From the NCBI RefSeq assembly GCF_042435035.1, contig NZ_JBHMQT010000003.1, positions 124,001-188,000 on the forward strand: DNA of 64,000 bases, read 5' to 3'. The position numbers were made by a program, and so were the translations under genes. Origin of the DNA: Sphaerimonospora cavernae (GTDB lineage: Bacteria; Actinomycetota; Actinomycetes; Streptosporangiales; Streptosporangiaceae). The number at the start of each line of letters is the position of its first letter. The stretch's first letter is position 1. This document shows positions 17,608 through 25,578 of the stretch, piece by piece. A model generated the notes under the pieces. The model saw only the letters and a program-made list of their open reading frames with translations. It made no database searches and was not told the origin of the DNA.

Positions 17608-18792
17608 GTGGAGGCATCGCTGTACGTCGCCATGACGTTGGCCGTCGCGATCCTGGCCGCCGGCATGATCTCGGTCGAGCTCGGCCTGTCGGCGGCCATC
17701 ATCGAGATCGTCCTCGGGGTGGTGCTCGGCAACACCCTGCACCTGGCGACCCCCGAGTGGCTGACGTTTCTCGCGGGCTTCGGCGGTGTCGTGCTGACTT
17801 TCCTGGCCGGGGCAGAGGTGGACCCGGCCGAGTTCCGTGCCACCTGGCGCGGCAGCCTGCTCATCGGCGTGCTCTCCTTCGCCGCCCCCTTCGTCGCGGT
17901 GATGCTGGTCTGCCGGTACGGCTTCGCCTGGGACTGGCGGGCCGCGCAGATCGGCGGCATCGCCCTGTCGACCACCTCGCTGGCGGTCGTCTACGCCGTG
18001 CTGGTCGAGACCGGCCTGAACGCGACACCCATCGGCAAACTGATCATGAGTGCCACGTTCGTCACGGACCTGAGCACCGTAATCGCCTTGTCAGCGCTGT
18101 TCATCCAGCCCAGCCTGTGGCTGGTCCCATTCATCGCCGCCGCCGTGGTGTTCATCGTGGTCATGCCACGGCTGGAGATGTGGTTTTTCGCCCGGTACGG
18201 CAACCGCGTCATCGAACCCGAGATCAAGGGCGCCTTCGCCGCACTGCTGATGCTGATGTGGCTGGGCGACAAGGCCAACAGCCATGCCGTACTGCCGGCG
18301 TTCCTGCTGGGGCTGGCGGTGTCGAGGACCTTCCAGCGGCACCCGACCACCCAGGGACGCTTCCGGGTGGTCGCGTTCGCGCTGCTCACGCCGTTCTTCT
18401 TCCTCCGTTCGGGGATGAACATCTCGCTGCCGCTGGTGTGGGCCAACCTCGGCCTGCTCGGTGTGCTGCTGCTCGCCAAACTCGTGTTCAAGTCCGCGTC
18501 GGTCTACCCGCTCGCCCGCCGGTTCGTCCCCGAGCACGCGCCGTTCACGACGTTGCTGATGAGCACCGGGCTCACCTTCGGCACGATCTCGGCGACCTAC
18601 GGGCTGACCGCCCACATCATCGACCGGGCCCAGTTCTCGGTGCTGGTGTCGGTCGTCGTGCTGACCGCGGTGATCCCCACCATCATCGCCCAGCGCTTCT
18701 TCTCGCCGGCCGCTCAACCCGTCCGGCAAACCAGGACGATCTTGCGCGGACGCTCATGGGAATACCCGCCGTTCCGAAGGAGATCGCGATGA
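17608..18792 (+). CDS. CPA2-family cation:proton antiporter
   Basis: About 394 aa with 11-12 hydrophobic helices, a Kef/Nha-type Na+/H+ or K+/H+ exchanger. Family traits are an early GGVVLTFLAGAEVDPAEFR segment holding the acidic pair region and STTSLAVVYAVLVE, with a MLMWLGDKANSHAVLPAFLL stretch in the second half. There is no cytosolic TrkA-N domain. GTG 17608 is set by GGAGGAGGG upstream. It is followed by a tiny ORF and a universal stress protein. Confidence 0.87.
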   Translation: MEASLYVAMTLAVAILAAGMISVELGLSAAIIEIVLGVVLGNTLHLATPEWLTFLAGFGGVVLTFLAGAEVDPAEFRATWRGSLLIGVLSFAAPFVAVMLVCRYGFAWDWRAAQIGGIALSTTSLAVVYAVLVETGLNATPIGKLIMSATFVTDLSTVIALSALFIQPSLWLVPFIAAAVVFIVVMPRLEMWFFARYGNRVIEPEIKGAFAALLMLMWLGDKANSHAVLPAFLLGLAVSRTFQRHPTTQGRFRVVAFALLTPFFFLRSGMNISLPLVWANLGLLGVLLLAKLVFKSASVYPLARRFVPEHAPFTTLLMSTGLTFGTISATYGLTAHIIDRAQFSVLVSVVVLTAVIPTIIAQRFFSPAAQPVRQTRTILRGRSWEYPPFRRRSR

Positions 18793-18908
18793 GCCAGTTC
18801 GAGATCACGGATCTGGAGATCGCCGCCCAGGCCCCTCTCAGACCCTGCCCGACCCGGTCAGATGTCGCCATGCGACCTGAATCTCGGGCCCTGCCCGTGA
18901 CCCTGTGA
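18789..18908 (+). CDS. Possible 39-aa small protein
   Basis: An ATG at 18789 overlaps the antiporter stop by 4 bases and has GAAGGAG upstream. The 39-residue product starts MSQFEITDLEIAAQAPLRPC and has no hydrophobic helix. Coupling and a good ribosome binding site favour translation; the lack of any family or length argues for caution. Confidence 0.4.
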   Translation: MSQFEITDLEIAAQAPLRPCPTRSDVAMRPESRALPVTL

Positions 18909-18926
18909 TCTGCGATTGGAGAGACC

Positions 18927-19349
18927 ATGTTCCGGCGGATCGTCGTCGCCTACGACGACTCACAAGGAGCCCAGCGCGCGCTGGCCGCCGCACTGACGCT
19001 GGCCCGTGCCGACCCGGCCGAAGTGATCGCCGTCGCCGTCGAGGCCCACCTGCCCCGCTACGGCGCGACCGTGGGAGAGGTCGAGGAGGAATGCAAGATC
19101 GAGCAGCAGGAGTGCACCCGCTGGCTGAACCGAGCACAGGCCGTCGCGAGTGAGCAAGGTGTGCGGATCGATGTGGAGATACGCGTCGGTCACCCCGCCC
19201 AGGAACTCCTCCGGGCAGCCGACGCCGTCCAGGCCGACCTCATCGCGATCGGACACAGCGGGCACTCCGCAGTCTGGGGGCGATTCCTCGGCAGCACGAC
19301 CGACAAAGTCAGCCGGCACGCCCACTGCTCCGTCCTCATCGTCCGGTGA
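18927..19349 (+). CDS. Universal stress protein (UspA family)
   Basis: 140 aa, one Usp domain. RRIVVAYDDSQGAQRAL at the N-terminus is followed by the ATP-binding loop GHSGHSAVWGRFLGSTTDKV (G-2x-G-9x-G-S/T) and a final SVLIV strand. ATP-binding Usps are stress and dormancy effectors in actinobacteria. It starts at ATG 18927 with TTGGAGAG upstream, within the antiporter transcription direction. Confidence 0.93.
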   Translation: MFRRIVVAYDDSQGAQRALAAALTLARADPAEVIAVAVEAHLPRYGATVGEVEEECKIEQQECTRWLNRAQAVASEQGVRIDVEIRVGHPAQELLRAADAVQADLIAIGHSGHSAVWGRFLGSTTDKVSRHAHCSVLIVR

Positions 19350-19461
19350 CACACCACCATCCGATACGACAACCGCCGACGCTACCCGCCCTTATCACGA
19401 CCACGCCACTGGGAAGGTCACGAAGACCTGCCCGAATTCCCGTTCCACGAAAGGAGAATCG

Positions 19462-20058
19462 ATGCGCCGACACCCGTCGAGCGAGTCCCCGCAAGAATCT
19501 GGCCTGCCGACCGACCCCGACATAGATTTCCCGAACGTAGATCTCCCCGACGAGCCTGATCAACCAGCGCGAGATGCCTTCCCGTCATCGACATCACCCC
19601 AGCAGAGGAGGGCCGCCACCGCCGGCAAGCGGACCTGGGACATCCTCATGACGATCGCAGCAGGCGGCGGCCTGGGCAGCGTGGCCCGCTACCTGGTCGG
19701 CCAGGCCCTGCCCGCCGAGCCCGGCGTCTTCCCCTGGGCGACGTTCCTCACCAACGTCAGTGGCTGCTTCGCGCTCGGCGCCCTGATGGTGTTCGTCCTG
19801 GGGGTCTGGCCACCGGGTCGTTATGTGCGCCCCTTCTTCGGGATTGGTTTGCTCGGCGGCTACACCACGTTCTCCACCCTCACAGCCGAGATCGTGGATC
19901 TGCTGTCACACGAGGCGTGGACGCCAACCGGCGTCTATGCGGTCGGCAGCCTGATCGGTGGGATGGCCGCCGTCTGGGCCGGCATCGTCCTCGCCCGGAC
20001 CATCGCCGGGCTGCCCACGCGCCAGGGCAGGGACTCCGCGGCCGGGACGGCCTCATGA
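19462..20058 (+). CDS. crcB: FluC/CrcB fluoride channel subunit 1, with acidic N-terminal extension
   Basis: 198 aa. The C-terminal ~130 residues are a CrcB/Fluc domain: GGGLGSVARYLVGQ, FPWATFLTNVSGCFALG, GLLGGYTTFSTLTAE. The first ~58 residues are a disordered, acidic and proline-rich extension (DIDFPNVDLPDEPDQPARD) not found in ordinary CrcB. ATG 19462 has AAGGAG upstream. Its stop overlaps the next crcB by 4 bases. Fluc channels work as antiparallel dimers, and paired genes usually form heterodimers. Confidence 0.92.
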   Translation: MRRHPSSESPQESGLPTDPDIDFPNVDLPDEPDQPARDAFPSSTSPQQRRAATAGKRTWDILMTIAAGGGLGSVARYLVGQALPAEPGVFPWATFLTNVSGCFALGALMVFVLGVWPPGRYVRPFFGIGLLGGYTTFSTLTAEIVDLLSHEAWTPTGVYAVGSLIGGMAAVWAGIVLARTIAGLPTRQGRDSAAGTAS

Positions 20059-20426
20059 CCCTCCTGCTCGTCTTCCTCGGCGGAGCCGTCGGCGCGCCCG
20101 CCCGCTACCTGATCGACCGGTTCGTCCAGCGGCACCACGACAACGTCTTCCCCTGGGGCACCCTCACCGTCAACCTCGCCGGGTCGCTCATCCTCGGATT
20201 CCTGCTCGGCGCCCAATCCGCCCTGGGACTGCCCGATGAGGTGATCATGCTTGCCGGGACAGGCTTCTGCGGAGCGCTCACCACCTTCAGCACCTTCAGC
20301 TTCGAGACCGTCCGCCTGCTGGAGGAAGGGTCGACCCGGGAAGCGGGACTCAACATCATCGGCAGCCTGATCCTCGGCGTCCTGGCGGCCACAGCCGGCC
20401 ACGCCGTCGCCGGCCTCTTTACCTGA
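20055..20426 (+). CDS. crcB: FluC/CrcB fluoride channel subunit 2
   Basis: 123 aa, normal Fluc length, four helices: LGGAVGAPARYLIDRF, FPWGTLTVNLAGSLILG, FCGALTTFSTFSFETV. Conserved Asn and the Phe-box residues needed for fluoride passage are present. It is coupled to the preceding subunit gene by ATGA. No fluoride riboswitch was recognised upstream of the pair. Confidence 0.93.
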   Translation: MTLLLVFLGGAVGAPARYLIDRFVQRHHDNVFPWGTLTVNLAGSLILGFLLGAQSALGLPDEVIMLAGTGFCGALTTFSTFSFETVRLLEEGSTREAGLNIIGSLILGVLAATAGHAVAGLFT

Positions 20427-20607
20427 TCGCCACCAGGTGGTGAACCGGGCCTGAGCCGTACGGCATGGCACCCGCCATACGATGAAAGAAAGGTGGTGGA
20501 TCTCGCCGCGGTCACGAGGCCCACGGTCACAAGGCCGGCGCGGAGCCTACCGTGATCGGCTTGCCGAACGGCCAACGGGTCCTGCTCGTCATGACGGGAG
20601 GGCTGCT

Positions 20608-21093
20608 ATGCACTTCGACATGGTGGTAGAGACCCCACGGGGTTCACGCAACAAGTATGAGATGGACCCCAAACGGCAACAGATCCGCCTGGACCGGCTG
20701 CTGTTCACCGCAACCGCCTACCCGTATGACTACGGCTTCCTGCCCCACACACTCGCTGAAGACGATGATCCGCTGGATGTGATGGTCCTGGGTGAGGTGG
20801 AGACCTTCCCCGGGTGCGTGATCGCCGTACGCCCGGTCGGGGTGTTCTGGATGCGCGACGAGAAGGGCCCCGACGCGAAGATCCTGTGTGTGCCCGCCGC
20901 AGACAATCGTTTCGTCGATATCAAGGACATCACCGATATCCAGCCGCACGTGCTGAACGAGATCGGCCACTTCTTCGGGGTCTACAAGGACCTCGAACCC
21001 GGAAAGAGCACCAGCACCCGCGGGTGGGAGCCCCGGGTGCAAGCCGAGACCGTGGTCGAGGAGGCACTGATCCGGTTCGCCCAGCAGCCTTGA
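20608..21093 (+). CDS. ppa: Inorganic pyrophosphatase (family I)
   Basis: 161 aa, the usual bacterial length. Hydrolyses PPi to phosphate in the cytosol. Active-site segments present: GSRNKYEMDP, AYPYDYGFLPHT, and the metal motif EDDDPLDVMVL, then DAKILCVPAAD and GHFFGVYKDLEPGK. ATG 20608 follows GGGAGG. It stands just after the fluoride channel pair; pyrophosphatase is a fluoride-sensitive enzyme, so the neighbourhood makes physiological sense. Confidence 0.95.
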   Translation: MHFDMVVETPRGSRNKYEMDPKRQQIRLDRLLFTATAYPYDYGFLPHTLAEDDDPLDVMVLGEVETFPGCVIAVRPVGVFWMRDEKGPDAKILCVPAADNRFVDIKDITDIQPHVLNEIGHFFGVYKDLEPGKSTSTRGWEPRVQAETVVEEALIRFAQQP

Positions 21094-21276
21094 TGACAGC
21101 TGAGGCCACCGAACGGCCACCGGTTGTCATGCGTGGCCCAGCGCGGTCGGCTGGCGAGGTGTTCCGATCAAAATCCGGACGCCGTGAGCGTCGGGAACCG
21201 CCGGTGATAGCGGCACACCGGGTGTGGCCCGGCGGACACCGCCCGGTTGGCGTTGCAGAGGCGACGGTGATGCGAA

Positions 21277-22224
21277 TTGGTCGAGGACTACCTCGCGGGC
21301 GTGCTCGGCGGCGATCGCCGGTGGATCGCACGGGCGATCACGCTGGTCGAGTCCACCCGGGCTGACCGTCGGGAGGTCGCCCAGCGGCTGCTCGTCGAGC
21401 TCGCTCCGCGCGCCGGCAAGGCGCGCAGGGTGGGCATCTCCGGCGCCCCCGGGGTCGGCAAGTCAACGCTCATCGGCTCCCTCGGCGCCTATCTGACCGC
21501 GCGCGAGCATCGCGTGGCCGTGCTCGCGGTCGATCCGTCCTCGCGGCGGGGCGGCGGCAGCATCCTGGGCGACAAGATCCAGATGGGCCGTCTGACCGCT
21601 GACCTCCGGGCATTCATCCGGCCGTCCCCGACGGCCGGGACGCTCGGCGGCGTCGCCCGGGCCACCCGGGAGGCGATGGTCATCGTGGAGGCCGCGGGCT
21701 ATGACGTGGTCCTCGTCGAGACGGTCGGCGTCGGCCAGTCCGAGACCGCCGTCGCCGACATGGTCGACACGTTCCTGCTGCTCACGCTCGCCCCCACCGG
21801 TGACCAGCTCCAGGGCATCAAGAAGGGTGTGCTGGAGCTGGCCGACGTGATCGCCGTCAACAAGGCCGACGGCGAGCACGAGACGACCGCCCGCCACGCC
21901 GCCCGGCAGTTGGCCGGGGCGCTGCGGCTGCTGCAGTCGCACACCCCCGTGCTGACCTGCAGCGGGCTCACCGGCACCGGACTGGGCGAGCTGTGGGCGC
22001 GGATCGTCCGCCATCAGGAGGAGACCGATCTGGCCGCCCGGCGGCGCCGCCAGCAGGTCGAGTGGACCTGGTCACTGGCCAGGGACCGCCTGCTCGCTCG
22101 GTTAGAGAAACGGACGGCGCCCCTCGCGGTCGAGGTCGAGCGCCAGGTCCTCGACGGCGGCCTCACTCCGTCCCTGGCCGCCGACCTGCTGCTGGCCGCC
22201 TTTGAAGGAACCCCCGAGATGTGA
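21277..22224 (+). CDS. MeaB/ArgK-family P-loop GTPase
   Basis: 315 aa. MeaB proteins are metallochaperones that protect and load adenosylcobalamin-dependent mutases. Seen: Walker A SGAPGVGKSTL, VLAVDPSSRRGGGSILGDK, a VLVETVGVGQSET switch, and NKAD for guanine recognition, with a C-terminal dimerisation arm. Start TTG 21277 gives the family's VEDYLAGVLGGDRRW beginning. No methylmalonyl-CoA or isobutyryl-CoA mutase gene is adjacent in this window, so its client is elsewhere. Confidence 0.9.
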   Translation: MVEDYLAGVLGGDRRWIARAITLVESTRADRREVAQRLLVELAPRAGKARRVGISGAPGVGKSTLIGSLGAYLTAREHRVAVLAVDPSSRRGGGSILGDKIQMGRLTADLRAFIRPSPTAGTLGGVARATREAMVIVEAAGYDVVLVETVGVGQSETAVADMVDTFLLLTLAPTGDQLQGIKKGVLELADVIAVNKADGEHETTARHAARQLAGALRLLQSHTPVLTCSGLTGTGLGELWARIVRHQEETDLAARRRRQQVEWTWSLARDRLLARLEKRTAPLAVEVERQVLDGGLTPSLAADLLLAAFEGTPEM

Positions 22225-22327
22225 CAGACGACGTCACGGCATCCGGCCGACAGCTTCCAGCACGGCTATCGGATCGGACTGCCGGAGCCTGGCCGCGGAG
22301 CGCACCCTGCAGATGGCGCGGGTGGTG

Positions 22328-23068
22328 TTAGTGACCGAGAAAGCGCGCCAGGTCCAGCCCCAATATCCGGTCCAGGTGCGCGAACGTCTCGAACTTGGCT
22401 CCCTCACGAATGTCGTCGTCGTGTTCCAAGCTGGACAGCAGTGCGAGCACTGCCGGGATATCCAAGTCGTCGTCGCAGGCGGCGTAGGCGCGCGAGACCA
22501 CCTCCTGCGGCATCGGCGCCGAGGCTTGGGCACCCCAGCGGGCGATCAGCTCACGCCACCGGTACAGTGTCTCATCGGCAGCATCGAGATCCTTCTCATC
22601 GAGGTGCGCGCTCTGGGCGTAATGCCGGAGCAGCACCAGCATTCGCAGCACGCTGCCGTCCCCGTCGCAGGGGCCTGTCATGGCCCCGACCGTCAGTCGC
22701 AGGATTCCCGTTCCTGCCGATGTGTCTCCCGCTGAAGTGACAAGCACGTCGATCGGACCGCCGAGCACCTCCGCGCCGGCATGGGGTGAATCGATGACGC
22801 CGGCAGGGGCCTGGACCCACAGGGGTTCCAGTTGCTCTCTCAGGGTCGTCTCCGTCATGCCGGGTGCGGCCACCGCCACCATCGCCTGCTGTCCGTGCAA
22901 TTCCTCCAGCACCCTTCTCAGCAGGTCGGTCACCACTGCGATCCGCAGTCCAAGGATCGACAGCTCGGCCTCGACGTACGGCAGCGACGCGCACAGCCGC
23001 ACCAGCCGGCCCGTGCACCAGCCCAGCGGAAGCCGGTCTCCCCTGCGCGTATCAACCAGAGTCAACAT
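22328..23068 (-). CDS. Cysteinyl-tRNA synthetase/MshC-like protein lacking catalytic motifs
   Basis: 246 aa. The C-terminal half (RMLVLLRHYAQSAHLDEKDL, DAADETLYRWRELIA, CDDDLDIPAVLALL) resembles the DALR-type helical domain of CysRS and the mycothiol ligase MshC. The N-terminal RIAVVTDLLRRVLEEL resembles the segment after HIGH. No HIGH or KMSKS motif is seen and the catalytic domain is far too short. This makes it a degenerate paralogue, perhaps regulatory or decaying. The assignment rests on pattern recognition only. Confidence 0.55.
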   Translation of the reverse strand: MLTLVDTRRGDRLPLGWCTGRLVRLCASLPYVEAELSILGLRIAVVTDLLRRVLEELHGQQAMVAVAAPGMTETTLREQLEPLWVQAPAGVIDSPHAGAEVLGGPIDVLVTSAGDTSAGTGILRLTVGAMTGPCDGDGSVLRMLVLLRHYAQSAHLDEKDLDAADETLYRWRELIARWGAQASAPMPQEVVSRAYAACDDDLDIPAVLALLSSLEHDDDIREGAKFETFAHLDRILGLDLARFLGH

Positions 23069-23169
23069 GTGTTCCGCCTCCTATCACCCTCGACGCCAGC
23101 CGGGCCCGCAGATGTGTGAGGGCGATCAAGATGGTCACGACGGGCCCCGCAATCTGGTTGCTACGGCGG

Positions 23170-23760
23170 GCGACGTTCCGCAGTAGATCCGTTCATGGAG
23201 CAGCGAGGCAGCGGCAAGCCAGGCCTGTATGTCGGCGCCTCGTGGCTCGTAGCGGGTACCCAGCTCAATTTCTGCTGAGCCTCAGACGCCTCGAAGGCCA
23301 AAATGCCTAGCGCGCGTTCAGGATGGAGCTGAGGATGTCGCCGTAGACTCAACTTCAGGCTACTACGTGGCGCAGGCGCAACCCCGTGGCAGTGGGCGTA
23401 CAGCTGGGCGAGCGTGCTGTCGGCTAACGCCTCCTCCAGCAGCCACGCGGCGCGTCGTTCCGCAGCCCTCCGGCCTCACACAGCCTGCCGCTGCCGCTCT
23501 GGTCAGCGGCATGAGCATCGCGGCCATCTGGCGTCGGGTGAGCGAAAGACCCCCGTTACGCCGACCGCCCTGCTGGAGGACGAACCGCTGGAGGTACCCG
23601 GACACGACGGTCTTCGTCGGCGTCGTGGCCCACTTCACGTCGGCCTTGTCCATCAGGGCAAAGTCGTGGAGGTGGCAGGCGTACTGGTCGAGTTCGTGCG
23701 GCGCGGGGCCGTTCGCCCGTGCCCCCTTGGCCAGCCACCGCAGATACCGCCATCGAGAGC
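23170..23760 (-). pseudogene. Frameshifted second copy of the four-repeat zinc protein (C-terminal half)
   Basis: Pieces in different minus-strand frames line up with residues ~240-420 of the protein at 13160-14515: RWRYLRWLAKGARANGPAPH and YACHLHDFALMDKADVKWA, then VVSGYLQRFVLQQGGRRNGG and LSLTRRQMAAMLMPLTRAAA. After a frame change comes ERALGILAFEASEAQQKLSW. At least two frameshifts and loss of the N-terminal half make it non-functional. The surrounding 23069-23972 holds nothing else. Confidence 0.85.
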
Positions 23761-23972
23761 CAGCAGCCCGCCAGCAAGAGCCACGAGGCTAGTGAGAGCA
23801 TCACATCTCCCTCGATGGTGCCCAGTGTTTCCGCGGGCGCGTCGGGAAGAGCGGTGTGTCTCCTGTTGTGCCAACGTCCTGCTGGACGGCTACCACGACG
23901 CGATGCGGTAGCCGTCCAGGCGGCCGCCCCAGGTCCCTGGGGCTCATCTCCGATCAAGGTGGCACCGGCTGT

Positions 23973-24200
23973 TTAGCCGAGCTGCTCCTTCACTATGTTC
24001 AGGTCGAGAGAAAGGATGCGGAGGATCTCGATGGTGGGCACCCGGTAGGTGTCACCTGCCTGGATGATCCGGCAGGGGAACTCGCCGCGTTTGACGAGGC
24101 GGTAGGCGGTGTTGCGGCTGATGCCGAGAGCGCGGGCGGCGGTCAGCAGAGGGACGACGGCTGGGAGCGCCCGCACCTCCTCGATGGTCATGGGGTTCAC
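23973..24200 (-). CDS. Excisionase-family helix-turn-helix protein
   Basis: 75 aa. The MerR/excisionase type HTH (LLTAARALGISRNTAYRLVK, then RGEFPCRIIQAGDTYRVPT) is what actinobacterial integrative elements use as Xis or as a small regulator. Its ATG overlaps the stop of the methyltransferase gene (ATGA), so the two are co-translated. No integrase follows, which is unusual for a Xis; a repressor or activator role for the element is as likely. Confidence 0.85.
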   Translation of the reverse strand: MNPMTIEEVRALPAVVPLLTAARALGISRNTAYRLVKRGEFPCRIIQAGDTYRVPTIEILRILSLDLNIVKEQLG

Positions 24201-25207
24201 TCTGCTTCTCCTCCCCTCGCGGCTCCTGCGGCGAGCAGCCGAGCCTTGGCCAGTGCGCAGTGGTCGATGTTGAGCTCGATGCCGATGAACTGTCGGCCGA
24301 GCTCCCGGGCGGCGAGAGCAGTCGTTGCTGCTCCGGCGAACGGGTCGAGAACTGTGCCGCCGGGTCGGCAGCCGGCGGCAATGGCGCGGAGGGGGATGTC
24401 GACCGGGAACGGGGCGTAGTGAGCGCCTCGGTACGGGCGTGTTGAGATCGTCCAGACATCACCGGGGTTACGCCCGGATGGTTGAACGGTTCCGTGTGCC
24501 TGGTCGCTGGCGCGCGTCGCCGTGTCGTGCTGTGTGTCGCCTGATCCCGCCGCGCTGTCCTTGGCGATCGGGGGCCAGGGCGTCGAAATGGCGTTGCGCT
24601 TCCTCCCGCCGCGCCGGGAGCGTCGGGATAGTGAGCGGTCGCCGGTGTACTCCTCGCGGATGGCGTCGAGGTCGAACCAGTAGAAGCGCTGCTTGACGAG
24701 CAGGAAGATCATCTCGTAGCGGGTGGAGAGCCGGTCGAGGACAGACTGGGGCATCGCGTTGGGCTTGTGCCAGACGATGGCGTTGCGCAGGATCCAGCCG
24801 TCCTGCTGGAGGGCGAAGGCGACTCGCCAGGGCATGCCGAGCAGGTTCTTCGGTGGCACCACCAGGCGAGAGCGGGGACGCACCATCGGCTGCCGCTGGT
24901 TGTAGTTGACGCCGCGGGCGTAGCCGTCGGAGTTGGCGGCGTAGATGTCTCCGAGGTTCAGCCAGCAGGTCCCGTCATCGGCCAGCACGCGCCGGGCCTC
25001 GGCGAAGGTGGCCCGGAGGTTCTCCACGTAGTCCTCGGGCGTGGGCTCCTGGCCGTACTGTCCGGGGCCGTAGTCCCGGAGCCCGTAGTACGGCGGGCTG
25101 GTGACCAGGCAATCCACGGACCGGTCGGGCATCTGGGTGAGAACCTCCCTGGCGTCGCCGAGATACAGGGTGGCGTGCTCGTCGCGCCAGTAGGGGGCCC
25201 TCGTCAT
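24197..25207 (-). CDS. Site-specific DNA methyltransferase (N6-adenine/N4-cytosine, β class)
   Basis: 336 aa from ATG 25207 (AGGAGG upstream). Motif IV TSPPYYGLRDY comes first (residue ~45) and motif I LDPFAGAATTALAA last, the order of the β class. A target-recognition region lies between. It modifies adenine N6 or cytosine N4 in an unknown sequence. No cognate restriction endonuclease is adjacent, so it is probably an orphan protective enzyme of the mobile element. It is divergent from the conjugation operon. Confidence 0.9.
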   Translation of the reverse strand: MTRAPYWRDEHATLYLGDAREVLTQMPDRSVDCLVTSPPYYGLRDYGPGQYGQEPTPEDYVENLRATFAEARRVLADDGTCWLNLGDIYAANSDGYARGVNYNQRQPMVRPRSRLVVPPKNLLGMPWRVAFALQQDGWILRNAIVWHKPNAMPQSVLDRLSTRYEMIFLLVKQRFYWFDLDAIREEYTGDRSLSRRSRRGGRKRNAISTPWPPIAKDSAAGSGDTQHDTATRASDQAHGTVQPSGRNPGDVWTISTRPYRGAHYAPFPVDIPLRAIAAGCRPGGTVLDPFAGAATTALAARELGRQFIGIELNIDHCALAKARLLAAGAARGGEAE

Positions 25208-25380
25208 GAGTCCTCCTGTGCGCAGGAAGTCCTCGTGCGAGGTCCCGCTCCGGGAGTCCCAGCAATTACGGGTTCCGGAAACCGGCGGGCTTGAGGTCAG
25301 GTCATTCTTGCTGTTTTCCATTTCTGTTCGGGGCGGAACTCAGATACGCGGTTCGAGTGCAGCAAGAGCTCCTGGCAGGG

Positions 25381-25479
25381 CTCTGGCGTCGGTTGTTCTC
25401 CCTGGTAGATGTGGGTATGGCCTCTGGCATCGCTCTGGCGCGGCCACACGCGGGTGCCAGTAGTGAAACCACGCCAGAG
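25381..25479. promoter_or_regulatory. CTCTGGCG operator-like repeats in the divergent intergenic region
   Basis: Between the divergent methyltransferase and transfer operons (25208-25578) CTCTGGCG occurs at 25381-25388 and 25433-25440, as CTCTGGC at 25422-25428, and inverted as CGCCAGAG at 25472-25479. Clustered copies between two divergent operons are what a local regulator would need. The HTH protein at 23973-24200 or the sigma-like protein downstream are candidates (inference). Confidence 0.5.
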
Positions 25480-25578
25480 GGGTGCCGGAGGCCGTTAGGA
25501 ATTGGCGCCGGAGGCATGCCAAAGGCGGGTCATAAACCGGGTTCGTCAAAGCGGAATTCCTCTCCCGTGGAGAACCCG

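Noticed and set aside
19350..19461. Fluoride riboswitch upstream of crcB
   Set aside because: The conserved GGNGAUGG and pseudoknot elements of the crcB motif are not present in the 112-base leader.
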